In this document: positions 1-7,483 of the stretch, piece by piece
Layout of the letters: every line of letters starts with the position of its first letter
Numbering within the stretch: the first letter of the stretch is position 1
Source of the DNA: Spyradocola merdavium
GTDB lineage: Bacteria > Bacillota > Clostridia > Christensenellales > UBA1750
Length of the DNA: 30,870 nucleotides
NCBI GenBank assembly: GCA_018711265.1
Contig: DVIM01000036.1
Location: forward strand, 1 to 30,870
Reading direction: 5' to 3'
Translations under genes and position numbers: made by a program
The notes under the pieces: generated by a model
What the model saw: only the letters and a program-made list of their open reading frames with translations
Databases searched by the model: none
What the model was told of the DNA's origin: nothing

Positions 1-42
1 CCTCTGCTTTTCCCCGAGTCGCCAACGGTGGCTCGGAGAAAA

Positions 43-499
43 GCCGGCTTATTGGGCCTGTGGCCCGAACGCCCGGCCTCCAGGAGCTTCGCTCCCTTCG
101 GCTTCGCCCCGAACCGCCAACGGCGGTTCGGGGTTGCGGCCGGCTTATTGGGCCTGCGGCCCGAACGCTCGGCCTCCAGGAGCTTCGCTCCCTTCGGCTT
201 CGCCCCGAACCGCCAACGCCGGTGCGGGGTTACGGCCGGCTTATTGGGCCTGCGGCCCAAACGCCCGGCCTCCAGGAGCTTCACTCCCTTCGGCTGCGCC
301 CCGAACCGACAACGCCGGTTCGGGGTTGCGGCCGGCTTATTGGGCCTGCGGCCCGAACGCCCGGCCTCCAGGAGCTTCGCTCCCTTCGGCTTCGCTCCGA
401 ACCGCCAACGGCGGTTCGGGGTTGCGGCCGGCTTATTGGGCCTGCGGCCCGAACGCCCGGCCCCCAGGAGCTTCGCTCCCTTCGGCTTCGCTCCCTTCG
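43..499. repeat. 96-bp tandem repeat array with nested hairpins
   Basis: Four full copies start at 43, 139, 235 and 331, and a truncated fifth starts at 427; the period is exactly 96 bp. Each unit begins GCCGGCTTATTGGGCC and contains GGAGCTTCGCTCC, a short hairpin. Each ends in a larger inverted repeat: in copy 1 the arms are 107-118 and 122-133, 12 bp perfect around an AAC loop. Copy 3 keeps 10 paired bases, copy 4 keeps pairing through a T-G wobble, copy 2 has one mismatch, and copy 5 loses the arm. A diverged hairpin at about 13-36 may be the end of an older copy. Because 96 is a multiple of three, long open frames cross the array, but their composition is repeat-driven and I do not call a protein. 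There are no unique spacers, so this is not CRISPR. Confidence 0.9.
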
Positions 500-591
500 C
501 AGGCGTACACGCCGCCGCTGCGGATTTCAAAGGAAGGGAGCCCAAGCCCCTTCTCATCCCCGAAAGCGGCGGGAAGGGGTTTCTACAAGCT

Positions 592-641
592 GACGCGCCC
601 GGCCCTCCGAGAATTTTCCGGAGGGCCGGGCGCGTCTTTTT
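592..641 (+). terminator. Strong rightward intrinsic terminator
   Basis: A perfect 18-bp stem (592-609 with 619-636) and 9-nt loop are followed on the plus strand by five T residues (637-641). The T tract faces right, so it would stop transcription coming from the repeat array or a plus-strand gene left of the window. gatB, on the minus strand, ends at 655 and may use the same stem, but on that strand it lacks a T tract. Bases 500-591 hold nothing else I can recognise. Confidence 0.8.
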
Positions 642-654
642 GTGGGGGCGTGTC

Positions 655-2079
655 CTAGCGCTTGAGCGCCTCGCGCAGGGCGCGGTTGACGCTGGCGGGA
701 TCGGCCTTGCCGCGCAGGGCCGCCATGCAGCGCCCGACGAGGAAGCCGAAGACCTTGTCGCTGCCGGCGCGGTACTTCTCCACCGCGTCCGCGTTTTCGG
801 CAAGGACCTTGGCCACAGTGGCGGCAAGGTCACCCTCGCCCACCTTCTCCAGGAAGAGGCCGTGCTCCCGGCAGAAGATCTCCGGGTCCGCGCCCTCGCG
901 GTAGACGGCCTCCACCGCGCGCCGCGCCGCCGGCCGGCCGATGCGCCCCGCCGCAAGCAGGCGCAGGGCGCGGGCGAGCTTCTCCTCGTCGATCTCCAGG
1001 TCCGCGGGCTCCAGCCCGTCCTCCCCGAGCAGGCGCAGCACCTCGCCCAGCGTCCAGTTGGCGGCCTCCCTGGCCGGGATGCCGCGGCCGATCAGCCCTT
1101 CGAGCAGCCGGCACAGCCGCGCCGAGCGCAGCAGGATCGCCGCGTCCCGCTCCGTCAGCCCGTATTTCGCCAGGTACCGCGCGCGCTTCTGCTCCGGGAG
1201 CTCCGGCATGCTGCGGCGCACCTGCGAAAGAAAGGCCTCGTCCAGCACCACGGGCGGCAGGTCCGGCTCCGGGAAGTAGCGGTAGTCCTGCGCGTTCTCC
1301 TTGGAGCGCATGGCGAAGGAGGCGCCCTTGTTGTCGTCCCAGCGGCGGGTCTCCTGGCGGACGGCGCGGCCCTCGCGCAGCAGCTCGATCTGCCGCTCGG
1401 CCTCGGCGCGCACGGCGCGGGCCACGGCCTTGATGGAGTTGAGGTTCTTCATCTCCGTGCGCACGCCGAGCGCCTCGCTGCCCACGGGCCGCACGGAGAC
1501 GTTGACGTCCGCGCGGATGGACCCCTCCTGCATCTTGCAGTCCGAAACGCCCAGGAAGTCCAGCAGCGTGCGCAGCCGCTCCAGGAAGTCCGCGGCCTCC
1601 TCGCCCGAGCGGAAGTCCGGCTCGGTCACGATCTCCATCAGCGGCACGCCGCAGCGGTTGTAGTCGCACAGCGTCGTCTCGGTGAAGGGGTCGTGGACGA
1701 GCTTGCCCGCGTCCTCCTCCATGTGGATCTCGTGCAGGCGGATGAAGCGCCCGCTCTCCAGCGCAAGGCCCCCGCCCCGGCAGATCGGCGCGTAGAGCTG
1801 GGAGATCTGGTAGGCCTTGGGCAGGTCCGGATAGAAGTAGTTCTTGCGGTCAAAGCGCGTCACGGGCGCGATGTCGCAGCCCAGCGCAAGGCCCGTGCGC
1901 GCGGCCTTCTCCACCGCGGCGCGGTTGAGCGTGGGCAGCGCCCCCGGCTGGCCGGAACAGACCGGGCAGACGTGCGTGTTCGGCTCGCCGCCGAACGCCG
2001 TGGAGCAGGCGCAGAAGATCTTGCTCCGGGTGTTCATCTCGACGTGGACCTCGAGTCCGCAGACGATTTCGTAGTTCAT
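655..2079 (-). CDS. gatB: Asp/Glu-tRNA amidotransferase subunit B (GatB)
   Basis: GatB is the tRNA-binding and kinase subunit of the GatCAB amidotransferase. It phosphorylates the side-chain carboxylate of Asp-tRNA(Asn) or Glu-tRNA(Gln) before ammonia from GatA is added. The protein has 474 residues, normal for the family, and begins MNYEIVCGLEVHVEM, the usual GatB start. Cys23, Cys25, Cys38 and Cys41 (CxC...CxxC) form the zinc site found in many GatB proteins. The C-terminal part is the YqeY-like tail domain that contacts tRNA. I chose 2079 rather than the longer upstream frame because it has a GGAGGG site 8 nt upstream and because its ATG overlaps the gatA stop as ATGA (2079-2076), which indicates translational coupling. 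It is the last gene of aspS-gatC-gatA-gatB. Confidence 0.97.
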   Translation of the reverse strand: MNYEIVCGLEVHVEMNTRSKIFCACSTAFGGEPNTHVCPVCSGQPGALPTLNRAAVEKAARTGLALGCDIAPVTRFDRKNYFYPDLPKAYQISQLYAPICRGGGLALESGRFIRLHEIHMEEDAGKLVHDPFTETTLCDYNRCGVPLMEIVTEPDFRSGEEAADFLERLRTLLDFLGVSDCKMQEGSIRADVNVSVRPVGSEALGVRTEMKNLNSIKAVARAVRAEAERQIELLREGRAVRQETRRWDDNKGASFAMRSKENAQDYRYFPEPDLPPVVLDEAFLSQVRRSMPELPEQKRARYLAKYGLTERDAAILLRSARLCRLLEGLIGRGIPAREAANWTLGEVLRLLGEDGLEPADLEIDEEKLARALRLLAAGRIGRPAARRAVEAVYREGADPEIFCREHGLFLEKVGEGDLAATVAKVLAENADAVEKYRAGSDKVFGFLVGRCMAALRGKADPASVNRALREALKR

Positions 2080-3545
2080 CGCGCCATCCCTCCTCTGTGC
2101 AGGTGGTAGTCCGTGTGCCGCTGGAAGGCGTCCACCGCCCGCAGCAGCAGGCCCTCCTCGTCCCTGCGCGCCAGGAGCTGCGCGCCCACGGGCAGGCCGG
2201 TTTTTTCCTCCTCCCCGCAGGGGAAGGACGCGCACGGCAGGCCCGCCAGGTTCGCCGTGACGGTGTAGACGTCGCTCAGGTACATCTGCAGGGGATCGGA
2301 GAGCGACTCCCCCAGGCGCGGCGCGACGCTGGGCGCGGCGGGCAGCAGGATCAGGTCAAAGCGCGTCAACGCGCGCTCCAGCTCCTGCCGGATGCGGCTG
2401 CGCACGCGCAGGGCCTTCAAATAGTACGCCTCGTAATACCCCTGCGAGAGCACGAACGTGCCCAGCAGAATCCGCCGCCGCGCCTCCGGCCCAAAGCCCT
2501 CCATCCGGCTCTGGCGCATGAGGGCGGCGATGTCCTCCGGCCCCTCGGCCCGGTGGCCGTACTTGACGCCGTCGTAGCGGGAGAGGTTGCTGGAGGCCTC
2601 GGCGCAGGCCAGGATGTAATAGGCCGGCACCGCGTACGGCGCGACCGGCAGCGAGAAGCGTTCCACCTGCGCGCCCAGGCCCTGAAAGATCTCCGCCGCG
2701 CCGAGCACGCGCGCGCGCACGCCCTCGTCCAGCCCCTCGGCAAAGGATTCGTCCGGGATGCCGATGCGCAGGCCAGCGGCTGAGCCGGTCAGGCCCGCGA
2801 GCGTCCCGCCCGTGCCGCCGCGGCTGGTGGCGTCGCGCGCGTCCCGGGCGCAGAGCAGGTCAAAGGCCGCGGCGCAGTCCGCCGCCGTGCGCGCGATGGG
2901 CCCGATCTGGTCGAGCGAGGAGGCGTAGGCCACAAGACCCCAGCGCGAGACCGCGCCGTAAGTGGGCTTGAGCCCCGTCACCCCGCAGAAGGCCGCGGGC
3001 TGGCGGATGGACCCGCCCGTGTCCGACCCCAGCGCCAGCGGGGCCATCCGCGCGGAAACCGCCGCCGCCGACCCGCCCGAGGACCCGCCCGGCGCGCGGG
3101 CCGCATCCCAGGGGTTGCGCGTCGGCCCGCCAGCGGCCGTCTCCGTGGTCGAGCCCATGGCGAACTCGTCCATGTTCGTGTGGCCCAGCAGCACCAGGCC
3201 CGCCGCGCGCAGGCGCTCCACCGCCGCCGCGTCGTAGGGCGGCCGGTAGCCCTCCAGCATCCGGGAGCCGCACGCCGTCTCCATGCCGCGCACGCAGATG
3301 TTGTCCTTGATCGCCACCGGCACGCCGCACAGGGGGCTCGTCGCCTCCCCGCGCTCGATGGCGCGCTGCGCGGCCTCGGCCTGCGCCAGGGCGCCCGCCT
3401 CGTCCACGAGGGTGAAGGCGTGGATCTCCGGGTCCGCCTCCCGGATGCGCTTTAGGTGCGCGCGCAGCAGCTCCGGCGCGGTGATCTCGCCCCGGCGCAG
3501 GGCCTCGCCCTGCTCCAGCGCGCTCCTGCACAAGATTTCCTCCAT
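2076..3545 (-). CDS. gatA: Asp/Glu-tRNA amidotransferase subunit A (GatA)
   Basis: GatA is the glutaminase/amidase subunit; it releases ammonia from glutamine and passes it to GatB. The 489-residue product carries the amidase signature. Lys80 (in VAIKDN), Ser155 (in GGSSGGS) and Ser179 (in SDTGGS) match the Lys-Ser-Ser catalytic triad, one residue offset from well-studied GatA proteins. The start at 3545 gives MEEILCRSALEQ, with a GAGGGGGAAGGG tract just upstream. An in-frame ATG at 3566 would add seven residues (MREGEGK) and overlaps the gatC stop as ATGA, so either start would be coupled to gatC. The 3' end overlaps gatB by 4 bp. Confidence 0.97.
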   Translation of the reverse strand: MEEILCRSALEQGEALRRGEITAPELLRAHLKRIREADPEIHAFTLVDEAGALAQAEAAQRAIERGEATSPLCGVPVAIKDNICVRGMETACGSRMLEGYRPPYDAAAVERLRAAGLVLLGHTNMDEFAMGSTTETAAGGPTRNPWDAARAPGGSSGGSAAAVSARMAPLALGSDTGGSIRQPAAFCGVTGLKPTYGAVSRWGLVAYASSLDQIGPIARTAADCAAAFDLLCARDARDATSRGGTGGTLAGLTGSAAGLRIGIPDESFAEGLDEGVRARVLGAAEIFQGLGAQVERFSLPVAPYAVPAYYILACAEASSNLSRYDGVKYGHRAEGPEDIAALMRQSRMEGFGPEARRRILLGTFVLSQGYYEAYYLKALRVRSRIRQELERALTRFDLILLPAAPSVAPRLGESLSDPLQMYLSDVYTVTANLAGLPCASFPCGEEEKTGLPVGAQLLARRDEEGLLLRAVDAFQRHTDYHLHRGGMAR

Positions 3546-3562
3546 TTTCCCTTCCCCCTCTC

Positions 3563-3850
3563 TCATTCCACGGTCCGCGGCACCTGGTAGGCGCCGTCCT
3601 GCGCGCGCGGCGCGTTTTCCAGCAGCGCGGCGCGGTCCATGGAGGGCCCGGGCACGTCCGCGCGCAGGCCCTCCACCGCCTCGACCGCAAGGTCGTAGGG
3701 CTCGACGCGCTCCGTGTCCAGCCGGTTCAGGATCTCCATGTAGTCCAGGATCTTCCCCAGCTGCTCCAGGACCTCCCCGCGCTCCTCCTGCGGCAGGTCC
3801 AGGCGCGCCAGCTCGCACAGGTGCTCCAGCATTGCAGAATCGATCTTCAT
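3563..3850 (-). CDS. gatC: Asp/Glu-tRNA amidotransferase subunit C (GatC)
   Basis: GatC is the small subunit that wraps around and stabilises the GatA-GatB interface. The 95-residue product has the family features: an N-terminal helical segment (MLEHLCELARLDLPQEE), a central YMEILNRLDTERVEPYD segment typical of GatC, and a C-terminal extended tail. The length is typical. A GGGAGG site lies 9 nt upstream of the ATG. It sits 41 nt downstream of aspS, and its stop overlaps the possible upstream gatA start. Confidence 0.95.
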   Translation of the reverse strand: MKIDSAMLEHLCELARLDLPQEERGEVLEQLGKILDYMEILNRLDTERVEPYDLAVEAVEGLRADVPGPSMDRAALLENAPRAQDGAYQVPRTVE

Positions 3851-3891
3851 CGTCGTTTTCCTCCCTTTTTCGCCCGTTGCCGCGCCCGCCC

Positions 3892-5208
3892 TCAGGGCGT
3901 CAGGCGGTGGATGTCCCGCGGGAAGAGGGCCGCCTCGCGGATGTTCTTCGCGCCCGCCAGCTTCATCGTCAGCCGCTCCAGGCCGATGCCCAGGCCCCCG
4001 TGCGGCGGCAGGCCGTTGCGGTGCGCGCGCAGGTAGTCCGAAAATTCAGCAATCTCCATGCCCAGGCGCTCCATCTTCTCCACCTGCTGGGCGTAGTCGT
4101 GGATGCGCTGCCCGCCGGTGGTGACCTCCATGCCGCGGAAGAGCAGGTCGAACGAGAGTGTGTAGTGCGCGTCCTGCGGGTCGTCCATGGCGTAGAAGGG
4201 GCGCTTTTTCGCGGGATAGTGCGTGATGAACGCGAAGTCCGATCCCGTGTCCTCCCGAACCATCTGGGAGATTTTCTGCTCCTCCTCCGGCTCCAGGTCG
4301 TAGGGGTCGCGGATGCGGTAGCCGTACCGCTGCGCCGCGCGCTCCTTGGCCTCCCGGAACGGCAGGGCCGGAATGCGGGAGGCGTCCGGCAGCTCGATGC
4401 CGAGCAGCGCCAGCTCCCCGGCGTACTCCGCGGCAAGCAGGCGGAACACCGATTGCAGCAGCGCCGTCTCCATCTGCATGACGTCCGCAAAGCTGTCGAT
4501 GAACCCCATCTCGAAATCCAGGGAGGTGTATTCGTTCAGGTGCCGGGTCGTGGCGTGCTTTTCCGCGCGGAAGACCGGGCCGACCTCGAACACGCGGTCG
4601 TAGACGCCGACCATGGTCTGCTTGTAGAACTGCGGCGACTGCGCCAGGTACGCCCGGCGGCCGAAGTAGTCGAGCTTGAAGATGTTCGCGCCGCCCTCGG
4701 CGCCCGCGCGGACGATCTTGGGCGTGTGGATCTCGGTGAAGCCCTCGCCGTGCAGGAAGTCGCGGAAGCCCCGGACGATCCCCTCCTGCACCTTGAAGAG
4801 CGCGCGGCGGCGCAGGGCGCGCAGCGTCAGCGGCCGCATCTCCAGGTCCTTTTCCAGGGTCAGGTCCAGCTTGTACTTGTGGATGGGCAGCTCCAGCCCC
4901 TCCAGGGGGCGGGAGAGGACCCGCGCGCCGGTCAGGCGCAGCTCGAAGCCGTGCGGCGCGCGCGCGTCAAAGGCCGGCTCGCCCGTGACTGCGACGTAGT
5001 TCCCCTCCGCAAGGGCCGCCGGGTCGATGTCCTCGCCCGCGACGCACTGCATCGTCCCCTCGCGCCGGCGCAGGATCACAAAGGCGAAGTTCGCCATGCG
5101 GCGCACGTTGTGCACGCACCCCTTCACTTCAATGGGGGCCTGCGGTTTTTCCCGCGCGATGCGCTCGATCGTCCACTCCTGGGTTCTCTCTCCTGTCATG
5201 GTCAGCAT
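3892..5208 (-). CDS. aspS: Aspartyl-tRNA synthetase, archaeal-type, probably non-discriminating
   Basis: This is a class IIb synthetase of 438 residues, the short archaeal/eukaryal type (AspRS2) without the large GAD insertion of ordinary bacterial AspRS (about 590 residues). An OB-fold anticodon-binding domain covers about residues 20-105. Motif 2 is at about 213-226 (FRAEKHATTRHLNE). Motif 3 starts near 405 (GLGIGLERLT), and the protein ends in FPRDIHRLTP. Directly ahead of gatCAB, it probably charges both tRNA(Asp) and tRNA(Asn) with aspartate, and GatCAB then amidates Asp-tRNA(Asn). His33 in the OB fold lies where, as I recall, relaxed archaeal-type AspRS have His and strict ones Trp; this needs an alignment. 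The first ATG (5208) is preferred: AAGGAG lies 9 nt upstream. The gene is controlled by the T-box leader upstream. Confidence 0.92.
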   Translation of the reverse strand: MLTMTGERTQEWTIERIAREKPQAPIEVKGCVHNVRRMANFAFVILRRREGTMQCVAGEDIDPAALAEGNYVAVTGEPAFDARAPHGFELRLTGARVLSRPLEGLELPIHKYKLDLTLEKDLEMRPLTLRALRRRALFKVQEGIVRGFRDFLHGEGFTEIHTPKIVRAGAEGGANIFKLDYFGRRAYLAQSPQFYKQTMVGVYDRVFEVGPVFRAEKHATTRHLNEYTSLDFEMGFIDSFADVMQMETALLQSVFRLLAAEYAGELALLGIELPDASRIPALPFREAKERAAQRYGYRIRDPYDLEPEEEQKISQMVREDTGSDFAFITHYPAKKRPFYAMDDPQDAHYTLSFDLLFRGMEVTTGGQRIHDYAQQVEKMERLGMEIAEFSDYLRAHRNGLPPHGGLGIGLERLTMKLAGAKNIREAALFPRDIHRLTP

Positions 5209-5252
5209 GGCGTTTTTCTCCTTTCATTTGCCGTTTTTCCCGATTTTTGGAT

Positions 5253-5563
5253 AAAAAAAGTCCCTTAAAGGGTATAATCACCCCTTAAGGGACGGGTATG
5301 CTTGCAAAAATGCGGCACCCCGCGGTACCACCCGATTTGTCGCAGAAAGCTGCGCGCGTCGCCATTGACGGTGCCTTCCTGTAACCGCTCGTCGCCGCTG
5401 TAACGCTCGGCCCCTGCGTAGGCCCCTACTTGCGCGCCGCGCTTTCGAAACCTCGGCTCCGGAGTGTTCCCCCTGCCTCCCGACCTGGCGATGCTTGCAG
5501 CCGGTGACATCGCCTCTCTGCCGGCGGGTCGTGCAGGGCATTCTCCCTCGACGCCTTTTATGG
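5253..5563 (-). ncRNA. T-box leader of aspS-gatCAB (Asn codon, overlapping Glu codon)
   Basis: Read on the minus strand, the leader shows the T-box element GGGTGGTACCGCGG (5333-5320). After it comes an intrinsic terminator whose arms are about 5293-5282 and 5272-5260, followed by seven T residues (5259-5253). Upstream lies a Stem I with a CAGAGAG motif, a GGCTG apical motif and a distal stem (5514-5508 with 5493-5487). The internal loop facing 3' reads GGGAACAC. It contains AAC (Asn, 5468-5466), followed by the purine A that T-boxes prefer, and in the overlapping frame GAA (Glu, 5469-5467). Uncharged tRNA should stabilise the antiterminator and permit aspS-gatCAB expression. The stretch 5209-5252 between leader and aspS holds only the ribosome binding site. 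Confidence 0.92.
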
Positions 5564-5568
5564 GTGTT

Positions 5569-5597
5569 ATCTTACCCACTGCTCCCCGGTCTGTCAA
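5569..5597 (-). promoter_or_regulatory. Promoter of the aspS-gatCAB T-box transcript
   Basis: TTGACA (5597-5592), a 17-bp spacer and TAAGAT (5574-5569) on the minus strand form a near-consensus sigma-A promoter. Transcription would start near 5562, just ahead of T-box Stem I. Confidence 0.8.
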
Positions 5598-5617
5598 CCC
5601 CTTTTCAAAACCTTAAC

Positions 5618-5649
5618 AAAAAAAGGAGCCGCGCAGTCCGCGCGGCTCC
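5618..5649 (-). terminator. Terminator of the lipoprotein gene
   Basis: A 10-bp stem (5649-5640 with 5634-5625) and a 5-nt loop are followed on the minus strand by seven T residues (5624-5618). It lies 37 bp past the lipoprotein stop codon and separates that gene from the aspS promoter. Confidence 0.88.
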
Positions 5650-5685
5650 AGCAGGCGGGAGCGGGCTTTCCGGGGAAATGGCGCC

Positions 5686-6474
5686 TCAGGCGAACATCGC
5701 CAGGAGCCCCTCGATGCCCTCCTCCCCCACGCCCGTGAGGATCAATTCCACCATGAAGTTCCCCTCGCGGCGGATGAGGTAGTGCTGGCAGAGTTCATAG
5801 CCGTCCACCGTCGCGGGCACGACGACGTACTCGTTGCCGCCGAGGGTCTGGGTGCCGATCTCCCCCACGACGTAGGGCAGCGCGTCCGTCTCCTCCAGGC
5901 CCTGGGCGAGCTCCTCCGCAAACGCCTCGGCCGTGTAGTCGCTCGCGCCGGGGATGATGGCGAGGTTCTCAAACATCAGGAGGATGCTCTCGCCCGTCTG
6001 CGGGTTCTGGGCCATCATGTCCTGGATGTTGGTCAGGTTCGCCATGGCCTTTTCCAGGTCGCTCAGGTCGTCGCCCACGGCCTCCTGGCCCAGGTTCATC
6101 ATCTCGGCCAGGTCCTCGTCCGTGGCGATGGTCCAGCTCTCGTCCGGCAGGGTGAGCGCAAGTCCCGCCAGGTCGCTGGTGAAGGTCAGTCCCTCCCAGG
6201 TGCCGTGGGAGAAGCCGGCGAGCGCCTCGGCGACGGTCGGCGCGTCAGGCTCCTGCGTGGGCTCTGCGGCCGGCTCTGCGGTGGGTTCCGCGGTGGGTTC
6301 CGCAGCCGGCTCTGCGGTCGGTTCTGCGGCCGGCTCCGTCTGGGCGGGGGCGGCGCTCTCCTGGGCCGCGCCGGACATCACGCTCTCGAGCAGCCGGGCG
6401 GGGGTGCAGGCCGTCGCCGCGAGCAGCAGCAGAACGGCAAGCAGGGCAACCCCAAATCGTCTTGCGTTTCGCAT
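5686..6474 (-). CDS. Predicted lipoprotein with Pro/Ala/Glu repeat linker
   Basis: Function unknown. The 262-residue product starts with a lipoprotein signal peptide: positive MRNARR, a hydrophobic core, and AATAC ending at Cys23, the likely lipidated residue. A low-complexity linker of AEPTAEPAAEPT-type repeats follows at about residues 46-75 and probably spans the cell wall. The remaining ~185 residues form an acidic domain starting with GLTFTSDLAGLALTLP. The LTLP...W pattern recalls PsbP/DcrB-like folds, but this is a weak resemblance. I chose the start at 6474 over one 24 codons upstream because it gives the proper signal peptide and follows a GAGGAGG site by 10 nt. It is monocistronic, with its own promoter and terminator. 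Confidence 0.85.
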   Translation of the reverse strand: MRNARRFGVALLAVLLLLAATACTPARLLESVMSGAAQESAAPAQTEPAAEPTAEPAAEPTAEPTAEPAAEPTQEPDAPTVAEALAGFSHGTWEGLTFTSDLAGLALTLPDESWTIATDEDLAEMMNLGQEAVGDDLSDLEKAMANLTNIQDMMAQNPQTGESILLMFENLAIIPGASDYTAEAFAEELAQGLEETDALPYVVGEIGTQTLGGNEYVVVPATVDGYELCQHYLIRREGNFMVELILTGVGEEGIEGLLAMFA

Positions 6475-6518
6475 GGAAACAGGTCCTCCTCTTGTGAAAT
6501 TGGGATACTCCGCCGTCC

Positions 6519-6546
6519 AGTATAGCAAACTCTTCCCGCAGCGCAA
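6519..6546 (-). promoter_or_regulatory. Promoter of the lipoprotein gene
   Basis: TTGCGC (6546-6541), 16 bp, then TATACT (6524-6519) on the minus strand, 45 bp upstream of the lipoprotein start codon. Confidence 0.6.
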
Positions 6547-6607
6547 GATTGCAGGTCCCTTTCTTATGTTAAGATCCCGTTATGTGCCGCTGCCCGAAGC
6601 GCCGCGC

Positions 6608-6634
6608 AAAAAAAGGGAGGCGCTGCCTCCCTTT
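6608..6634 (-). terminator. Terminator of metNIQ
   Basis: GGGAGGC and GCCTCCC arms (6631-6625 with 6621-6615) around a 3-nt loop, extended by A-T pairs. On the minus strand seven T residues follow (6614-6608). It lies 17 bp after the metQ stop codon. Confidence 0.88.
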
Positions 6635-6650
6635 CCACCCTGCGGTCGGT

Positions 6651-7451
6651 TTACTCCACCGGCACCACGGACGCGCCGTAGGTCTCCTCGATGAAGGCGC
6701 GGGTCTCCTCGGACTTGAGCGCCGCGACGAGCGCCTGGATGTCCTCCCGATCCTCGTCGCCCTCGCGCACGGCGATGACGTTGGGATAGGTCTGCGCGCC
6801 CTCGGAGGAGGCGTCCTCCGTGACCAGGACCTTGTCCAGGATGCCGGCCTCCACGGCGTAGTTGCCGTTGGCCACGGCGAAGTCCACGTCCTGCAGCGTG
6901 CGCGGCACCTGCTCGGCGGCGATCTCCAGGAACTCGATGTTGTGCGGGTTGTCCACGACGTCGCGGGCCGTGACGTTCAGGCCCGCGCCCTCGGGCAGGG
7001 TGATGAGGCCCTGGGCGGCGAGCAGCTGCAGGGCGCGCGCCTCGTTGGTGGCGTCGTTGGGCACGGCGATGACCGCGCCGTCCGGGATGCTGCTCAGATC
7101 CTGGCTCTTGCCCGCGTAGATGCCCAGGGGCTCAAAGTGGATGGACCCGGCGGAGACGAGCGTGGCGCCCGTGCTCTCGTTGTAGTTGAGCAGGTAGGGC
7201 AGGTGCTGGAAGTAGTTGGCGTCCAGGTCCCCGGACTCCAGCGCCTGGTTGGGCAGGACGTAGTCCGTGAACTCCTCGATCTGCAGGTCGATGCCCTGCT
7301 CGGCGAGCATGGGCTTGACGAACTCCAGGATCTCGGCATGGGGCGCGGGCGAGGCGCCCACGACGAGCGTCGTATCCTCCTGCGGGGCGGCGCAGGCACT
7401 CAGGCACAGCGCCAGGCACAGCGCGAGCAGCGCGGCAAGGGTCTTTTTCAT
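6651..7451 (-). CDS. metQ: MetQ/NlpA methionine-binding lipoprotein
   Basis: MetQ is the substrate-binding lipoprotein of a MetNIQ-type ABC importer, anchored outside the membrane. The 266-residue protein starts MKKTLAALLALCL and has a lipobox LSAC with the lipidated Cys at residue 20. The mature part has NlpA-family features: LVVGASPAPHAEIL near the start, NYFQHLPYL, the IAVPNDATNEARAL hinge region, and VDFAVANGNYA. Methionine is the most likely ligand given metN and metI upstream and the Met-type T-box; D-methionine or methionine sulfoxide cannot be excluded. GAGGAGG lies upstream of the ATG. The gap to metI is 32 bp. Confidence 0.94.
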   Translation of the reverse strand: MKKTLAALLALCLALCLSACAAPQEDTTLVVGASPAPHAEILEFVKPMLAEQGIDLQIEEFTDYVLPNQALESGDLDANYFQHLPYLLNYNESTGATLVSAGSIHFEPLGIYAGKSQDLSSIPDGAVIAVPNDATNEARALQLLAAQGLITLPEGAGLNVTARDVVDNPHNIEFLEIAAEQVPRTLQDVDFAVANGNYAVEAGILDKVLVTEDASSEGAQTYPNVIAVREGDEDREDIQALVAALKSEETRAFIEETYGASVVPVE

Positions 7452-7483
7452 TGCGGTTTCCTCCTCAAAATCTTGCTGAATAT

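Noticed and set aside
43..499. CRISPR array
   Set aside because: The units are contiguous 96-bp repeats without unique spacers, and no cas genes are present.
28..2109. Long plus-strand open frame (693 codons) across the repeats and gatB
   Set aside because: Its first part is the in-frame 96-bp repeat and the rest is antisense to gatB, with Arg/Ala/Leu/His-rich composition typical of GC-rich shadow frames.
3283..5268. Plus-strand open frame of 661 codons
   Set aside because: Antisense to gatA, gatC and aspS; no ribosome binding site or family resemblance.
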